A DNA stretch of 64,000 bases from Hanstruepera ponticola. Its GTDB lineage: Bacteria > Bacteroidota > Bacteroidia > Flavobacteriales > Flavobacteriaceae. Position numbers and translations under genes: made by a program. The DNA is taken from assembly GCF_012931685.1 (NCBI RefSeq), contig NZ_JABANC010000003.1:1-64000 (forward strand). Reading direction: 5' to 3'. Position 1 is the stretch's first letter. Every line of letters starts with the position of its first letter. The notes beneath the pieces are model-generated. The model was given only the letters and a program-made list of their open reading frames with translations, ran no database searches and was not told the DNA's origin. Below are positions 27,906 through 36,699 of the stretch, piece by piece.

Positions 27906-27913
27906 TATCTTTG
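27906..27913 (+). promoter_or_regulatory. -7 promoter element
   Basis: TATCTTTG fits TAnnTTTG and lies 21 bases before the ATG at 27935. It also overlaps an upstream TTG in frame, which argues against that earlier start. Confidence 0.6.
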
Positions 27914-27934
27914 ATCCAAATTAGAATAACAACC

Positions 27935-28465
27935 ATGAAGAACATTATAGCATTTGCTGGCAGTAACAGTAAAAATTCAATAAATAAACAGTTAGTAACC
28001 TATGCAGCTAGTTTAGTAGAAAACACTGAAGTAAAAATTTTAGATTTAAACAATTTTGACTTACCAATTTATAGTATTGACTTGGAGAATGAAACGGGTA
28101 TTCCAGATAATACGCACAAGTTTTTAAACCTGATTAAAAATTCAGATGGAATTATACTATCTCTAGCTGAACACAATGGTGCTTATGCAGCCGTATTTAA
28201 AAATATGTTTGATTGGATGTCACGAATTGAAGGTAAAACTTTTTTCGGGAAGCCAATGTTGCTTATGGCAGCATCACCAGGAGGAAGAGGAGGCGCATCG
28301 GTTTTACAGATTGCTTTAGATAGATTCCCACGACATGATGCTGAAATAGTAGATCATTTTTCATTCCCATCGTTTGGCAGTAATTTCTCTGACGGGAAAA
28401 TAACTAATGAAGAGCTGGATAATGATTTGAAGTTAAAAGTTGAAAAATTTCAAAACGCTTTATAG
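27935..28465 (+). CDS. NAD(P)H-dependent FMN reductase family protein
   Basis: A 176-residue flavodoxin-fold protein. MKNIIAFAGSNSKNSINKQL (1-20) is the FMN-phosphate loop. LAEHNGAYAAVFKNMFDWMS (about 80-99) and AASPGGRGGASVL (about 112-124) are typical of NADPH-dependent FMN reductases and quinone/azo-reductases. The TTG at 27911 is rejected because it falls in the promoter element. It heads a likely operon with GNAT, MarR and two pirins, which suggests a quinone or electrophile response. Confidence 0.88.
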   Translation: MKNIIAFAGSNSKNSINKQLVTYAASLVENTEVKILDLNNFDLPIYSIDLENETGIPDNTHKFLNLIKNSDGIILSLAEHNGAYAAVFKNMFDWMSRIEGKTFFGKPMLLMAASPGGRGGASVLQIALDRFPRHDAEIVDHFSFPSFGSNFSDGKITNEELDNDLKLKVEKFQNAL

Positions 28466-28466
28466 T

Positions 28467-28748
28467 ATGAAAATTGAACATAGTATTGATGGGAACAAAG
28501 GTATTTTCTATATCAACTTAGAAGGCAAACATGTTGCGGAAATGACCTATTCAAAGGCAGGTCCTGACAAAATTATCATTGATCATACGGAAGTTGATGA
28601 ATCATTAAAAGGTCAAGGAGTCGGTTACAAACTGGTTGAAGAGGCGGTCAAATATGCCCGAGAAAAGGACGTTAAAATTTTACCACTCTGTCCTTTTGCA
28701 GCTGCAGTGTTTAAAAAGCGTGAGGCTTATAACGACGTATTATTTTAA
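28467..28748 (+). CDS. Small GNAT-like (YjdJ-type) N-acetyltransferase
   Basis: A 93-residue protein, consistent with the small single-domain Gcn5-related group. TEVDESLKGQGVGYKLVEEA (about 43-62) is the acetyl-CoA loop and LPLCPFAAAVFKK (about 74-86) the family C-terminus. The ATG at 28467 is used because it directly follows the reductase stop; an earlier ATG in frame lies inside that gene. Substrate unknown. Confidence 0.85.
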   Translation: MKIEHSIDGNKGIFYINLEGKHVAEMTYSKAGPDKIIIDHTEVDESLKGQGVGYKLVEEAVKYAREKDVKILPLCPFAAAVFKKREAYNDVLF

Positions 28749-28758
28749 TTGACAAGTT

Positions 28759-29196
28759 ATGGGTGATTTTTCAAAAGATATTAATTCAAAGTTTCCAAAT
28801 AATAAGGTTAAAGCCACGCTGAATATTGTTTATACAGCTAACTGGATAAGTAGTCTTCAGAATCAATTTTTTAAACCTTATAATATTTCACCACAGCAAT
28901 ACAATGTGTTGCGAATTTTAAAAGGTGCAAAGAAGGCCTTAAAAGTTCAAACTATAAAGGAACGGATGATAGAGCGTTCGCCTAATGCAACGCGTTTAAT
29001 GGATAAGCTATCTGCTAAAAATTTAATTGAACGTGAACATTGCCCTGAAGATAGGCGAGTGGTGTATATTTCAATTACAGATAATGGATTAGAGTTAGTT
29101 AATGAAATTTCAAAAAATTTAAAAAACGATTTACTAGAAAACTTAACAGAAGAAGAGGCTAGACAGTTAAGTGACTTACTGGATAAAATAAGATAA
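28759..29196 (+). CDS. MarR-family transcriptional regulator
   Basis: A 145-residue winged-helix protein. The recognition region is LKVQTIKERMIERSPNATRL (about 55-74) and the wing is DKLSAKNLIEREHCPEDRRVVYISIT (about 76-101), with the DRR turn typical of MarR. It probably controls this operon, responding to a phenolic or oxidant signal as is common in the family. It lies between a small GNAT gene and two pirin genes. Cognate operator not identified by eye. Confidence 0.92.
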   Translation: MGDFSKDINSKFPNNKVKATLNIVYTANWISSLQNQFFKPYNISPQQYNVLRILKGAKKALKVQTIKERMIERSPNATRLMDKLSAKNLIEREHCPEDRRVVYISITDNGLELVNEISKNLKNDLLENLTEEEARQLSDLLDKIR

Positions 29197-29229
29197 TTAT
29201 ACTGTTTCAAAAAAGAAAGGACAATTACA

Positions 29230-30102
29230 ATGAAACTAAATACAATAAAACATATAGGTCGAAGTGATTTTGTTAATATGGGACCAATTAGATTACGTCA
29301 ACCATTACCAACAAATGCAATAGAAATGGTTGATCCATTTATATTATTACATCACTATGGACCTTATGAAATAAGCGAAAAAAACAATCCGTTTGATTTA
29401 GGTCCACATCCACATCGTGGATTTGAGCCTGTTACGTTTTTGTTTCAAGGTGAGCAACTTCATCGGGATTCATTAGGTAACGAAAGCGTTGTTAAAGCTG
29501 GTGATGTACAATGGACTACTGCAGGTCGAGGCATCGTGCATTCTGAAGGACCAACGAAAAATTTTGTTAAAAAAGGCGGTTATATTGAAGGCATACAATT
29601 ATGGCTTAATTTACCAGCAGATAAGAAAATGATACAAGCTAATTATCAACATGTTAAGCATGATGAATTTAATATGGTTATTTCAAAAGACAAAAAAGTT
29701 AAAACCAAAATTATTGCTGGTGAGCTACAAAATATGTATGGCAAAATAGCGACACAAACGCCTGTTAATGCGTTTACAATTGAAGCGAAAGCAGAAGGGG
29801 TTGAATCTTTGAAGTTTGATTCAACGCATTCGGGAATGCTATATCTATTAAAGGGAAAAGTTAGTATTAATGATTCTGATATTTTAGAATTAAATCAAAA
29901 CCAACTTATTCAATTTGATCAAGATGGTGAAGGTTTTAATATAGAAGCATTAGAAGATAGTTTACTACTCTTTCTATCAGGCGAGCCCATAAATGAAGCT
30001 GTTGCTACTTATGGTCCTTATGTTATGAATACACAAACTGAATTGTTGGAGGCTATGCGTGATTACCAAATGGGCAAAATGGGATTTCTTCCAGCAAGTT
30101 AA
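29230..30102 (+). CDS. Pirin family protein 1
   Basis: A 290-residue bicupin. PLPTNAIEMVDPFILLHHYG (about 25-44), HPHRGFEPVTFLFQGEQLHRD (about 57-77) and WTTAGRGIVHSEGP (about 97-110) carry the conserved metal ligands (HxH...H...E). Some pirins degrade quercetin, others bind regulators. The start has an unusual AAAGAAAGGA sequence about 9 bases upstream that could serve as a ribosome binding site, rare in this window. A second pirin follows 10 bases later. Confidence 0.92.
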   Translation: MKLNTIKHIGRSDFVNMGPIRLRQPLPTNAIEMVDPFILLHHYGPYEISEKNNPFDLGPHPHRGFEPVTFLFQGEQLHRDSLGNESVVKAGDVQWTTAGRGIVHSEGPTKNFVKKGGYIEGIQLWLNLPADKKMIQANYQHVKHDEFNMVISKDKKVKTKIIAGELQNMYGKIATQTPVNAFTIEAKAEGVESLKFDSTHSGMLYLLKGKVSINDSDILELNQNQLIQFDQDGEGFNIEALEDSLLLFLSGEPINEAVATYGPYVMNTQTELLEAMRDYQMGKMGFLPAS

Positions 30103-30112
30103 AATTTAAATT

Positions 30113-30829
30113 ATGAAAACAATAGTATATAAAAATGAAAGTAGAGGATTTGCTAATCATGGTTGGTTAAAATCGCATCATACCTTTAGCTTTGCAGGTT
30201 ATCAAAACCCGGAGCGCATGAATTTTGGTATGCTTCGCGTATTTAATGATGATGTTGTTCAGCCTAAAATGGGATTTGGTACGCATCCACATCAAAACAT
30301 GGAAATTATTTCAATCCCATTAAAAGGTGCGCTTTCGCACCAAGATAGTATGGGGAATAAACGTGATATTGAAGTTGGTGAGGTACAAGTTATGAGTGCT
30401 GGAACAGGTTTAACACATTCAGAATTTAATGATAGCAAAACCGATGAGGTTAATTTTATTCAGCTATGGATAATCCCTGAAGAAATGAATGTTGAGCCAA
30501 ATTATGAGCAACGCAAGTTTGATAAGGAAGACCGCCATAATAAATTACAGACAATTGTGGTTCCTAAAGATAAATTAGAAGATAATGCATTGCCAATTAG
30601 TCAACAAGCCTATATCTATAGGTCCCATTTAGATTCAGACAAGCATATAGCACTTGATTTAAAATCTTCTGATAACGGATTGTTTGTATTTGTTATTGAT
30701 GGAGAAATTGGTATTGCTGAAAATAAATTATCGAGTAGAGATGCTATGGGAATTTATGACACATCTCAAGTTTCAATTCAAGCACATCAAGATTCCGAGT
30801 TAATAATAATTGAAGTTCCAATGTCTTAA
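30113..30829 (+). CDS. Pirin family protein 2 (YhaK-like)
   Basis: A 238-residue cupin. ESRGFANHGWLKSHHTFSFA (about 8-27) is the hallmark of the short YhaK-type pirins. HPHQNMEIISIPLKG (about 59-73) and SAGTGLTHSEFN (about 96-107) give the metal ligands. It lies directly after pirin 1, and the two differ enough to be separate subfamilies. Function is probably redox sensing or dioxygenase activity; not determinable here. Last gene before a strong terminator. Confidence 0.92.
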   Translation: MKTIVYKNESRGFANHGWLKSHHTFSFAGYQNPERMNFGMLRVFNDDVVQPKMGFGTHPHQNMEIISIPLKGALSHQDSMGNKRDIEVGEVQVMSAGTGLTHSEFNDSKTDEVNFIQLWIIPEEMNVEPNYEQRKFDKEDRHNKLQTIVVPKDKLEDNALPISQQAYIYRSHLDSDKHIALDLKSSDNGLFVFVIDGEIGIAENKLSSRDAMGIYDTSQVSIQAHQDSELIIIEVPMS

Positions 30830-30850
30830 CTCATATTTGATTAATAGCGA

Positions 30851-30879
30851 AAAAGCATCCTAAACAGGATGCTTTTTTT
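30851..30879 (+). terminator. Rho-independent terminator
   Basis: AAAAGCATCC pairs with GGATGCTTTT around a 6-base loop, followed by T residues. It ends the FMN-reductase/MarR/pirin operon. Confidence 0.85.
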
Positions 30880-30939
30880 ATATAAATATGCGATATTTGT
30901 AATTCGACTAACTATCAAAAAAATAAAACAAATTAGATT

Positions 30940-31122
30940 ATGGCGATGAATAAAAACACTGTGCTAGCATGGGCTACATGGATAATGATTTTTGTAGGAT
31001 TAGGTTTAATTGGATTAGGAGCATTTCGATATGATGACGTAGCTGGCTGGGGTTTTGCAGCAGTTGGTTTTGGTTTTTTCTGTATCGCTTGGGTGTTTAA
31101 TGCATTAAAAGGTAGAGTATAA
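30940..31122 (+). CDS. Small two-helix membrane protein
   Basis: A 60-residue protein with two hydrophobic helices (about 8-27 and 36-53) joined by a FRYDDVAGWGF loop. It resembles the small CAL67264-type membrane protein family of Flavobacteriia, recalled from family names rather than searched. Its stop overlaps the next start by one base (TAATG), so it is translationally coupled to the EttA-like gene. Function unknown. Confidence 0.75.
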   Translation: MAMNKNTVLAWATWIMIFVGLGLIGLGAFRYDDVAGWGFAAVGFGFFCIAWVFNALKGRV

Positions 31123-32813
31123 TGAGTGACGATAAAAAAATAATATTTTCAATGTCTGGAGTAACCAAGACATTTCAAAGCGCTAACACTCCAGTACTTA
31201 AAAACATTTATTTAAGCTTCTTTTATGGAGCCAAAATTGGGATTTTAGGACTAAACGGTTCGGGTAAATCGACTTTACTTAAGATCATAGCAGGAGTAGA
31301 TAAAAACTACCAAGGAGATGTTGTTTTCTCTCCTGGCTATACGGTTGGTTATTTAGAGCAAGAACCACAATTGGATGATGAAAAAACGGTTATGGAAGTT
31401 GTACGGGAAGGCGCCGCAGAAACAGTTGCTATACTTGATGAGTACAATAAAATAAATGATCAGTTTGGTTTAGAAGAAGTATATAGCAATCCAGACAAAA
31501 TGGAAAAGCTCATGAATCGTCAAGCCGAGCTTCAAGATCAAATAGATGCAGCAAATGCTTGGGAATTAGACACCAAACTTGAAATTGCTATGGACGCTTT
31601 AAGAACTCCAGAAGGTGATAAGAAAATTGGTGTCTTATCTGGTGGAGAACGAAGGCGTGTCGCATTATGTCGTTTATTATTACAAGAACCAGATGTATTG
31701 TTATTGGATGAACCAACAAACCACCTAGATGCTGAATCGGTTCATTGGTTGGAACACCATTTAGCACAATACAAAGGGACCGTAATTGCAGTTACGCATG
31801 ATAGATATTTTTTAGATAACGTTGCAGGATGGATTTTAGAGCTTGATAGAGGAGAAGGTATTCCATGGAAAGGAAATTATTCCTCGTGGTTAGACCAAAA
31901 ATCTAAACGTATGGCACAAGAAAGCAAAACAGCCTCTAAACGTCAAAAAACCCTTGAACGTGAGTTAGAGTGGGTTAGGCAAGGTGCTAAAGGTCGTCAA
32001 ACCAAACAAAAGGCGCGTTTAAAAAATTATGATAAGTTAATGAGTCAAGACCAAAAACAACTTGATGAAAAACTTGAAATATATATTCCAAATGGCCCTC
32101 GATTAGGCACCAATGTTATAGAAGCAAAAGGTGTGAGTAAAGCTTATGGTGATAAATTGTTATATGAAGATTTAAATTTTAACCTACCTCAAGCCGGCAT
32201 TGTTGGTGTAATTGGTCCAAATGGTGCTGGTAAAACCACTATTTTCAGAATGATAATGGGAGAGGAGCAGCCAGATAAAGGCGAATTTATTGTTGGTGAT
32301 ACTGCAAAGATTGCATACGTAGATCAAAAGCATTCCAATATTGATTCAAACAAAACAATTTGGCAAAACTTCAGTGATGAACAGGAGCTCATTATGATGG
32401 GTGGAAGACAAGTGAATTCTCGTGCGTATTTAAGCCGATTTAATTTTTCTGGAAGTGAACAAAACAAAAAGGTAAACTTGCTTTCTGGTGGTGAACGAAA
32501 CCGTTTACATTTAGCCATGACCTTAAAAGAAGAAGGTAATGTATTACTTTTAGATGAGCCAACTAATGATCTTGATGTCAATACATTAAGAGCTCTAGAA
32601 GAAGGGCTCGAGAATTTTGCAGGTTGTGCTGTGGTTATTAGTCACGACAGATGGTTTCTAGATAGAATATGTACACATATATTGGCATTTGAAGGAGATT
32701 CACAAGTGTATTTCTTTGAGGGCAGCTTTAGTGATTATGAGGAAAATAAAAAGAAACGACTTGGAGGTGATTTAATGCCAAAACGAATTAAATACAAAAA
32801 ATTAGTACGATAA
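31122..32813 (+). CDS. ettA: Energy-dependent translational throttle protein EttA (ABC-F)
   Basis: A 563-residue soluble protein with two ABC domains and no membrane segments. Domain 1 has GLNGSGKST (about 43-51), LSGGERRRVAL and LLDEPTNHLD. Domain 2 has GPNGAGKTT (about 366-374), LSGGERNRLHL and LLDEPTNDLD. The linker contains the ABC-F arginine- and lysine-rich region (RQTKQKARLKNYDKL). The C-terminus (GGDLMPKRIKYKKL) is typical of EttA. It binds the ribosomal E site and gates the first elongation step by energy status. Confidence 0.95.
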   Translation: MSDDKKIIFSMSGVTKTFQSANTPVLKNIYLSFFYGAKIGILGLNGSGKSTLLKIIAGVDKNYQGDVVFSPGYTVGYLEQEPQLDDEKTVMEVVREGAAETVAILDEYNKINDQFGLEEVYSNPDKMEKLMNRQAELQDQIDAANAWELDTKLEIAMDALRTPEGDKKIGVLSGGERRRVALCRLLLQEPDVLLLDEPTNHLDAESVHWLEHHLAQYKGTVIAVTHDRYFLDNVAGWILELDRGEGIPWKGNYSSWLDQKSKRMAQESKTASKRQKTLERELEWVRQGAKGRQTKQKARLKNYDKLMSQDQKQLDEKLEIYIPNGPRLGTNVIEAKGVSKAYGDKLLYEDLNFNLPQAGIVGVIGPNGAGKTTIFRMIMGEEQPDKGEFIVGDTAKIAYVDQKHSNIDSNKTIWQNFSDEQELIMMGGRQVNSRAYLSRFNFSGSEQNKKVNLLSGGERNRLHLAMTLKEEGNVLLLDEPTNDLDVNTLRALEEGLENFAGCAVVISHDRWFLDRICTHILAFEGDSQVYFFEGSFSDYEENKKKRLGGDLMPKRIKYKKLVR

Positions 32814-32816
32814 AGA

Positions 32817-32845
32817 AAAAGCCTGCAATAGCAGGCTTTTTTTAT
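32817..32845. terminator. Bidirectional terminator
   Basis: AAAAGCCTGC pairs with GCAGGCTTTT around AATA, between convergent ettA and a small minus-strand gene. The stop of the latter lies in the T run. Confidence 0.85.
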
Positions 32846-33099
32846 TTATTGTTTTTGTTGCTGTTGTCGTATAAATGTCCTTCGGTAAAATCTGTATAAG
32901 GCTTGTTCTCGTCATCTTCAAACGAAGTGCTTAATTCATTTAAGCGATCATTTTCTTTCTTTAATTTGTAAGATTTCCTTATACCAAGAATAAGTAGCAC
33001 CAAAAAGAAAACAACCGTAATTGCTAACATCTTAACTATGCTTGATTGCTCTATCAAAAAATATGATTTATGGTATAGAATATTCAATTTATGGTACAT
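32842..33099 (-). CDS. Small single-pass membrane protein, hypothetical
   Basis: An 85-residue frame with one hydrophobic helix (MLAITVVFFLVLLILGI, 24-40), a basic/coiled segment (KSYKLKKENDRLNEL) and an acidic tail ending TDFTEGHLYDN. Starts are possible at 33099 or at 33030 (62 residues, beginning MLAITVV); the shorter form looks more natural as a membrane protein, while the promoter position suits the longer. Function unknown. Confidence 0.6.
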   Translation of the reverse strand: MYHKLNILYHKSYFLIEQSSIVKMLAITVVFFLVLLILGIRKSYKLKKENDRLNELSTSFEDDENKPYTDFTEGHLYDNSNKNNK

Positions 33100-33130
33100 A
33101 GTAGGTTATTTGACTGGGTTAATAGCTAAT

Positions 33131-33160
33131 CAAATATAACTAAATTTTTTATTAATCAAT
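33131..33160 (-). promoter_or_regulatory. Promoter (-7 and -33) for the small membrane protein gene
   Basis: On the minus strand TATATTTG (33138-33131) fits the -7 consensus and TTG at 33159-33157 lies 18 bases further upstream as a -33. Confidence 0.55.
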
Positions 33161-33174
33161 TAAAAATGAAAATA

Positions 33175-34098
33175 TTATGAGCCTTCATACCAATTTAACT
33201 GCACCACTTTAATTTGATTATTACCCTTATTTACTAGTGTTTTAAAGCGACTTACATTACTGAATCCGTTGGTGCCTTTATAATGGTATGGTAACACTTT
33301 TTTGGGTTTAAAATCAAGTACGGCACTTGCTGCACTTTCAACAGTCATAGTGTAGGGTAAATTCATGCAAACTAACGCAATATCAATGTTTTTAAGCTGG
33401 CGCATTTCAAAAATATCCTCTGTATCGCCTGAAATATATATTCTTTTATTATTCATACTTATTACATAACCCAAGCCACGCCCTTTAGGATGATATTGTT
33501 TGGCTTCTTCACGTAAGTTATACATGGGAATCCCTTCAACTTCCAAAGCCATTTTTGAAGTAGAAAAACTACGACTCAGACCGCTAAAAAGGGTTGTAAA
33601 GTTTTTTTGAAGTGATTGAGGCAGTTTCTCTTTAACAGCTTTTGGTCCTATAATAATTGTATTGCCAGTATTAACGGCATTTAAGGTTTCAACGCTTAAA
33701 TGATCACCATGAATATCGGTAATAAGAATGAAATTTGGTGCTTTGTGTTGATTAAAAGCATCAATACCACCTACGGGATCAACATATATAGTTGTTCCAT
33801 TGTAATCAATAACTAGAGTACCATGTTTAATAGGTGTTATTTTTATATCAGATTCAATCAAATAATTTTTGAAGGGTTCTTTTGGTTTTGACGCTGCTTT
33901 TATATTTTGCTTTTTTGGTTTTTCAGTGACCTCTTCAATTTTCATTATGGTATCAATTATTGGCTTTTCATCTATTTCTTCAACAAGAATAGTATCAGCT
34001 ACAATTTCTTCAACAGGTTCTATAAATTCATGCTTTTTATCTGATTTACAGTTGAATAGCAATAAGGCAATAGCCGTTGTAATAAATATATTTTTCAT
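33175..34098 (-). CDS. MBL-fold lipoprotein
   Basis: A 307-residue lipoprotein: signal peptide followed by a lipobox-like LLLFNC with the lipidated cysteine at about residue 17. A low-complexity acidic/Lys-rich spacer (about 25-75) leads to a UPF0173-like metallo-beta-lactamase domain. The metal motif reads TDIHGDHL, so the first of the canonical HxHxDH histidines is Asp. ISGDTEDIFEM and LPYHYKGTNGFS supply later ligands. Anchored to a membrane facing the periplasm or surface. It lies 3 bases after a GNAT gene. Substrate unknown. Confidence 0.85.
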   Translation of the reverse strand: MKNIFITTAIALLLFNCKSDKKHEFIEPVEEIVADTILVEEIDEKPIIDTIMKIEEVTEKPKKQNIKAASKPKEPFKNYLIESDIKITPIKHGTLVIDYNGTTIYVDPVGGIDAFNQHKAPNFILITDIHGDHLSVETLNAVNTGNTIIIGPKAVKEKLPQSLQKNFTTLFSGLSRSFSTSKMALEVEGIPMYNLREEAKQYHPKGRGLGYVISMNNKRIYISGDTEDIFEMRQLKNIDIALVCMNLPYTMTVESAASAVLDFKPKKVLPYHYKGTNGFSNVSRFKTLVNKGNNQIKVVQLNWYEGS

Positions 34099-34101
34099 GA
34101 T

Positions 34102-34581
34102 TTATTGAGATTTAACATTGAAATTAAGAAGCATTTTGATATTACTTCTCTTATATGGTGAGTTTTCTTCTAATTGAAGTTCTTTGAATCCAAACTTTTT
34201 ATAGATATAGATGGCATTTTCTAATTTGGTGTTTGAATAAAGCATCAGGGCTTCAAAATTATTTGTCTTTGCAAAATCTATACAATATGCTAGAATTTGT
34301 TGACCTATTTTCTCACCTCTTAACTCTGGCAATACAGCCATTTTAGTAAGTTCAAAGACATTCTGCTTCGCAGTTGGCATAAGTGCTACTGTACCAACGA
34401 TACTATTATTTTTTTGAGCAAAAAATATATAGCCACCTTTGCTAATGATATACTTTTCTGGTTTGCTTAAAACTTCTCTATCAAAATCTTCGACGTAAAA
34501 ATGTGTTTCCAACCATTCAACATTGAGATTGTAAAAATCTTGCGCATATTTTACATTAAATGGAATTATATCAACTGTCAT
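34102..34581 (-). CDS. GNAT N-acetyltransferase
   Basis: A 159-residue protein using the ATG at 34581 (MTVDIIPF). A GTG two codons earlier is less likely. ELTKMAVLPELRGEKIGQQIL (about 76-96) is the acetyl-CoA loop and YSNTKLENAIYIYKKFGF (about 116-133) the C-terminal family segment. It overlaps the end of the hutG-like gene by 11 bases, so translation is coupled. Substrate unknown, though the overlap suggests a link with histidine or amine breakdown. Confidence 0.88.
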   Translation of the reverse strand: MTVDIIPFNVKYAQDFYNLNVEWLETHFYVEDFDREVLSKPEKYIISKGGYIFFAQKNNSIVGTVALMPTAKQNVFELTKMAVLPELRGEKIGQQILAYCIDFAKTNNFEALMLYSNTKLENAIYIYKKFGFKELQLEENSPYKRSNIKMLLNFNVKSQ

Positions 34582-35590
34582 GAGCACGAATGAAGTCGGT
34601 GATAAAGTAAGTAAGTAATTTTCCTATTAGATAAGGATTTTCCGTGATTGGTGAAGCTTCACAAATGTGCAAATAAGTTGCATTTTTATGTTGCGCAAAA
34701 TAGTTTAAAAACCGTCTAGCTTTGTTCGTTTGAAATCCGCTTGGCGTCATAGCGCTACTAGGTACGTTTTGTATGGCATCACAATCAATTTCTATTCCAT
34801 AGGGTTTTGAATTAACATGTAATAAGGCATGTTTTAGTGCTGACTTAAAGGATGTTGATTTTCTTACGGCAATAGACTCATAGGTATTATAGTCTAAATC
34901 CTCATTAGAATCTAAAGTCTTGAAAATAGTTTGAGAGGTGTAATTTTCGTGTAAACCAAAAACGAAATACTTACTTAAAAAACCTTCAGAATATGCATAA
35001 CTAAAGCCGTTACCACTATGTCTGCCTTCTTCTTTTCTGAAATCGGTATGAGCATCAAAGTTCACAACGTTTATCGATTTTTTTAAGGCTAATGAAGCAC
35101 CTTTAATATTGCCATAAGCATTGTTATGTCCGCCACCAATAATAATAGGTGTTTTGCCAGCTTTAACTATTTTAAAAACCAAATCTCCTACATGTTTATC
35201 GATTTTGGAAACTAATTTTCTAGCTTTAGTGATGTCCTTTTTGCTGGTTTGTGATAGGTCTGAAAGTTTTTCTGAATACGAGCTAAAATCTAAATGACCT
35301 AAAACCAGAACTTTGTTAGCCTTTGTGAAGTCATTACTTTGGATATTTAACAAAACTTTAATTGTTGAGTCCCATGCATTTGAAGCTCCTGTTTTTCCGA
35401 GGTTTGCAAACACGCCAACATCCTCCGGAATACCAAAAATAACATAGGCAACATCCAAATTTAAAAGTTGCTCGTATATATCAGTAATTGGTGACAATAG
35501 TTTAACATGTTCACCAAACTTGGATTCACCAGTCCGTTTATTTAAGAGCAATTTTAGCTGCGATTCAGTAAATAAAACTAGTTTATCCAT
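34571..35590 (-). CDS. hutG: Formimidoylglutamase (arginase family)
   Basis: A 339-residue ureohydrolase-fold protein. Metal-binding motifs are GGGHNNAYGNIKGA (about 163-176), NFDAHTDFRKEEGRHSGNGF (about 187-206) and EIDCDAIQN (about 271-279). The third differs from the usual DxD pattern only slightly. The subfamily that accompanies HutI in Bacteroidota removes formamide from N-formimidoyl-glutamate. Agmatinase is an alternative. The HutI gene lies about 1.1 kb upstream on the same strand, separated by one plus-strand gene, so this is probably the last step of histidine breakdown. Confidence 0.8.
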   Translation of the reverse strand: MDKLVLFTESQLKLLLNKRTGESKFGEHVKLLSPITDIYEQLLNLDVAYVIFGIPEDVGVFANLGKTGASNAWDSTIKVLLNIQSNDFTKANKVLVLGHLDFSSYSEKLSDLSQTSKKDITKARKLVSKIDKHVGDLVFKIVKAGKTPIIIGGGHNNAYGNIKGASLALKKSINVVNFDAHTDFRKEEGRHSGNGFSYAYSEGFLSKYFVFGLHENYTSQTIFKTLDSNEDLDYNTYESIAVRKSTSFKSALKHALLHVNSKPYGIEIDCDAIQNVPSSAMTPSGFQTNKARRFLNYFAQHKNATYLHICEASPITENPYLIGKLLTYFITDFIRAHDS

Positions 35591-35697
35591 TTAAAAAGTA
35601 TTTAGTATTTGTGAATATAAAAATACTTTTAATTATTAAAACATTATAAATTAAAAAGCAAAAAATAGTATTAATTTAATTCTTAAAACAAGTAAAT

Positions 35698-36582
35698 ATG
35701 GAAAATAAAAAAAGTAGCATAGGATTGAAAGTCGCTTTAGGTATTGCCTTGGTTCTTTTTATTGGAACAGGTTTTTATACATCTCAGCTGTACAAAGAAA
35801 AGAATGAAACAGAAGCTCAACTTACCAAAGAAAAAGAATTGGTAATGAATGATTTAAGTAATATGGCGAAACAATATGATTTAGCCATTGGTGAAAATGA
35901 AGTAGCTAATGCGAAATTGGTTGAAGCTAAAGAACGTATTCAAGGTTTAATTGATTCATTAAAAGTGTCAGAAACTAATGTAAAAAGCCTATGGCGCTAT
36001 AAGTCAAAATATGCAGCACTTCAAAAAGAAATGGATGTATTATTGGCTGAAAATGACAAATTAAAAGTTGAAAACGAATTACTTGCTACTTCTTTGGATA
36101 GTACCAAAGTTCGACTAGAAGAGCGTACCATGTTTACAGATTCTTTATTGGTTCAAAACACAGCTTTGGCTGAAGTAGTTGAAAATGCTGCTGTATTATC
36201 AACTGTTGGATTAAAAGGGTTTGGCGTTATTGAAAGAACTTCAGGAAAATTAATTCCAACGGAGCGTGCTGGTAGAACTGATAAAATTCGTGTGTGCTTT
36301 ACAGTTGCAAAGAACAGTTTAGTACAAGCTGGAGATCATGAATTATATGTTCAAGTTATTGATCCAAAAAACAACACATTGGGAGTTAATGAGCAAGTAG
36401 AGTTTGGTGATAAAGTGCTTAATTACAGCTTGGTTAGTAAGTTTAATTATGAAAATGCTAACTTAAACATCTGTGAATTTGTATTGGCCAAAGGTGACAG
36501 TGATTTTGAGAAGGGACGTTACATTGTTAATGTTTACAATGAAAAAGATTTAGTATCTACATCTGAATTCACGTTAAGATAA
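35698..36582 (+). CDS. Membrane-anchored coiled-coil protein
   Basis: A 294-residue protein with one N-terminal membrane helix (about 10-28, VALGIALVLFIGTGFYTS) and a long coiled coil (about 30-150, LYKEKNETEAQLTKEKELV and LLAENDKLKVENELLA). A C-terminal beta-rich domain follows (about 170-294; KIRVCFTVAKNSLVQAGDHE and YIVNVYNEKDLVS). The signal anchor places the body in the periplasm. Similar hypothetical proteins occur in Flavobacteriia; function unknown. It is transcribed against both hut genes. Confidence 0.7.
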   Translation: MENKKSSIGLKVALGIALVLFIGTGFYTSQLYKEKNETEAQLTKEKELVMNDLSNMAKQYDLAIGENEVANAKLVEAKERIQGLIDSLKVSETNVKSLWRYKSKYAALQKEMDVLLAENDKLKVENELLATSLDSTKVRLEERTMFTDSLLVQNTALAEVVENAAVLSTVGLKGFGVIERTSGKLIPTERAGRTDKIRVCFTVAKNSLVQAGDHELYVQVIDPKNNTLGVNEQVEFGDKVLNYSLVSKFNYENANLNICEFVLAKGDSDFEKGRYIVNVYNEKDLVSTSEFTLR

Positions 36583-36620
36583 GTACATTATTTTTGTATA
36601 TCCATAGAACTATCATAATG

Positions 36621-36652
36621 AAAAACCCGAAAGTTATACTTTCGGGTTTTTA
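36621..36652. terminator. Bidirectional terminator
   Basis: AAAAACCCGAAAG pairs with CTTTCGGGTTTTT around a short TTATA loop between the convergent coiled-coil gene and hutI. Confidence 0.85.
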
Positions 36653-36699
36653 TTGTTTAAAACTTTTAATAATAGTAAGCTGTTTAAATAATTATTTCA

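Noticed and set aside
28440-28466. Longer start for the small GNAT gene
   Set aside because: It lies inside the FMN reductase gene; the ATG at 28467 gives the usual short protein.
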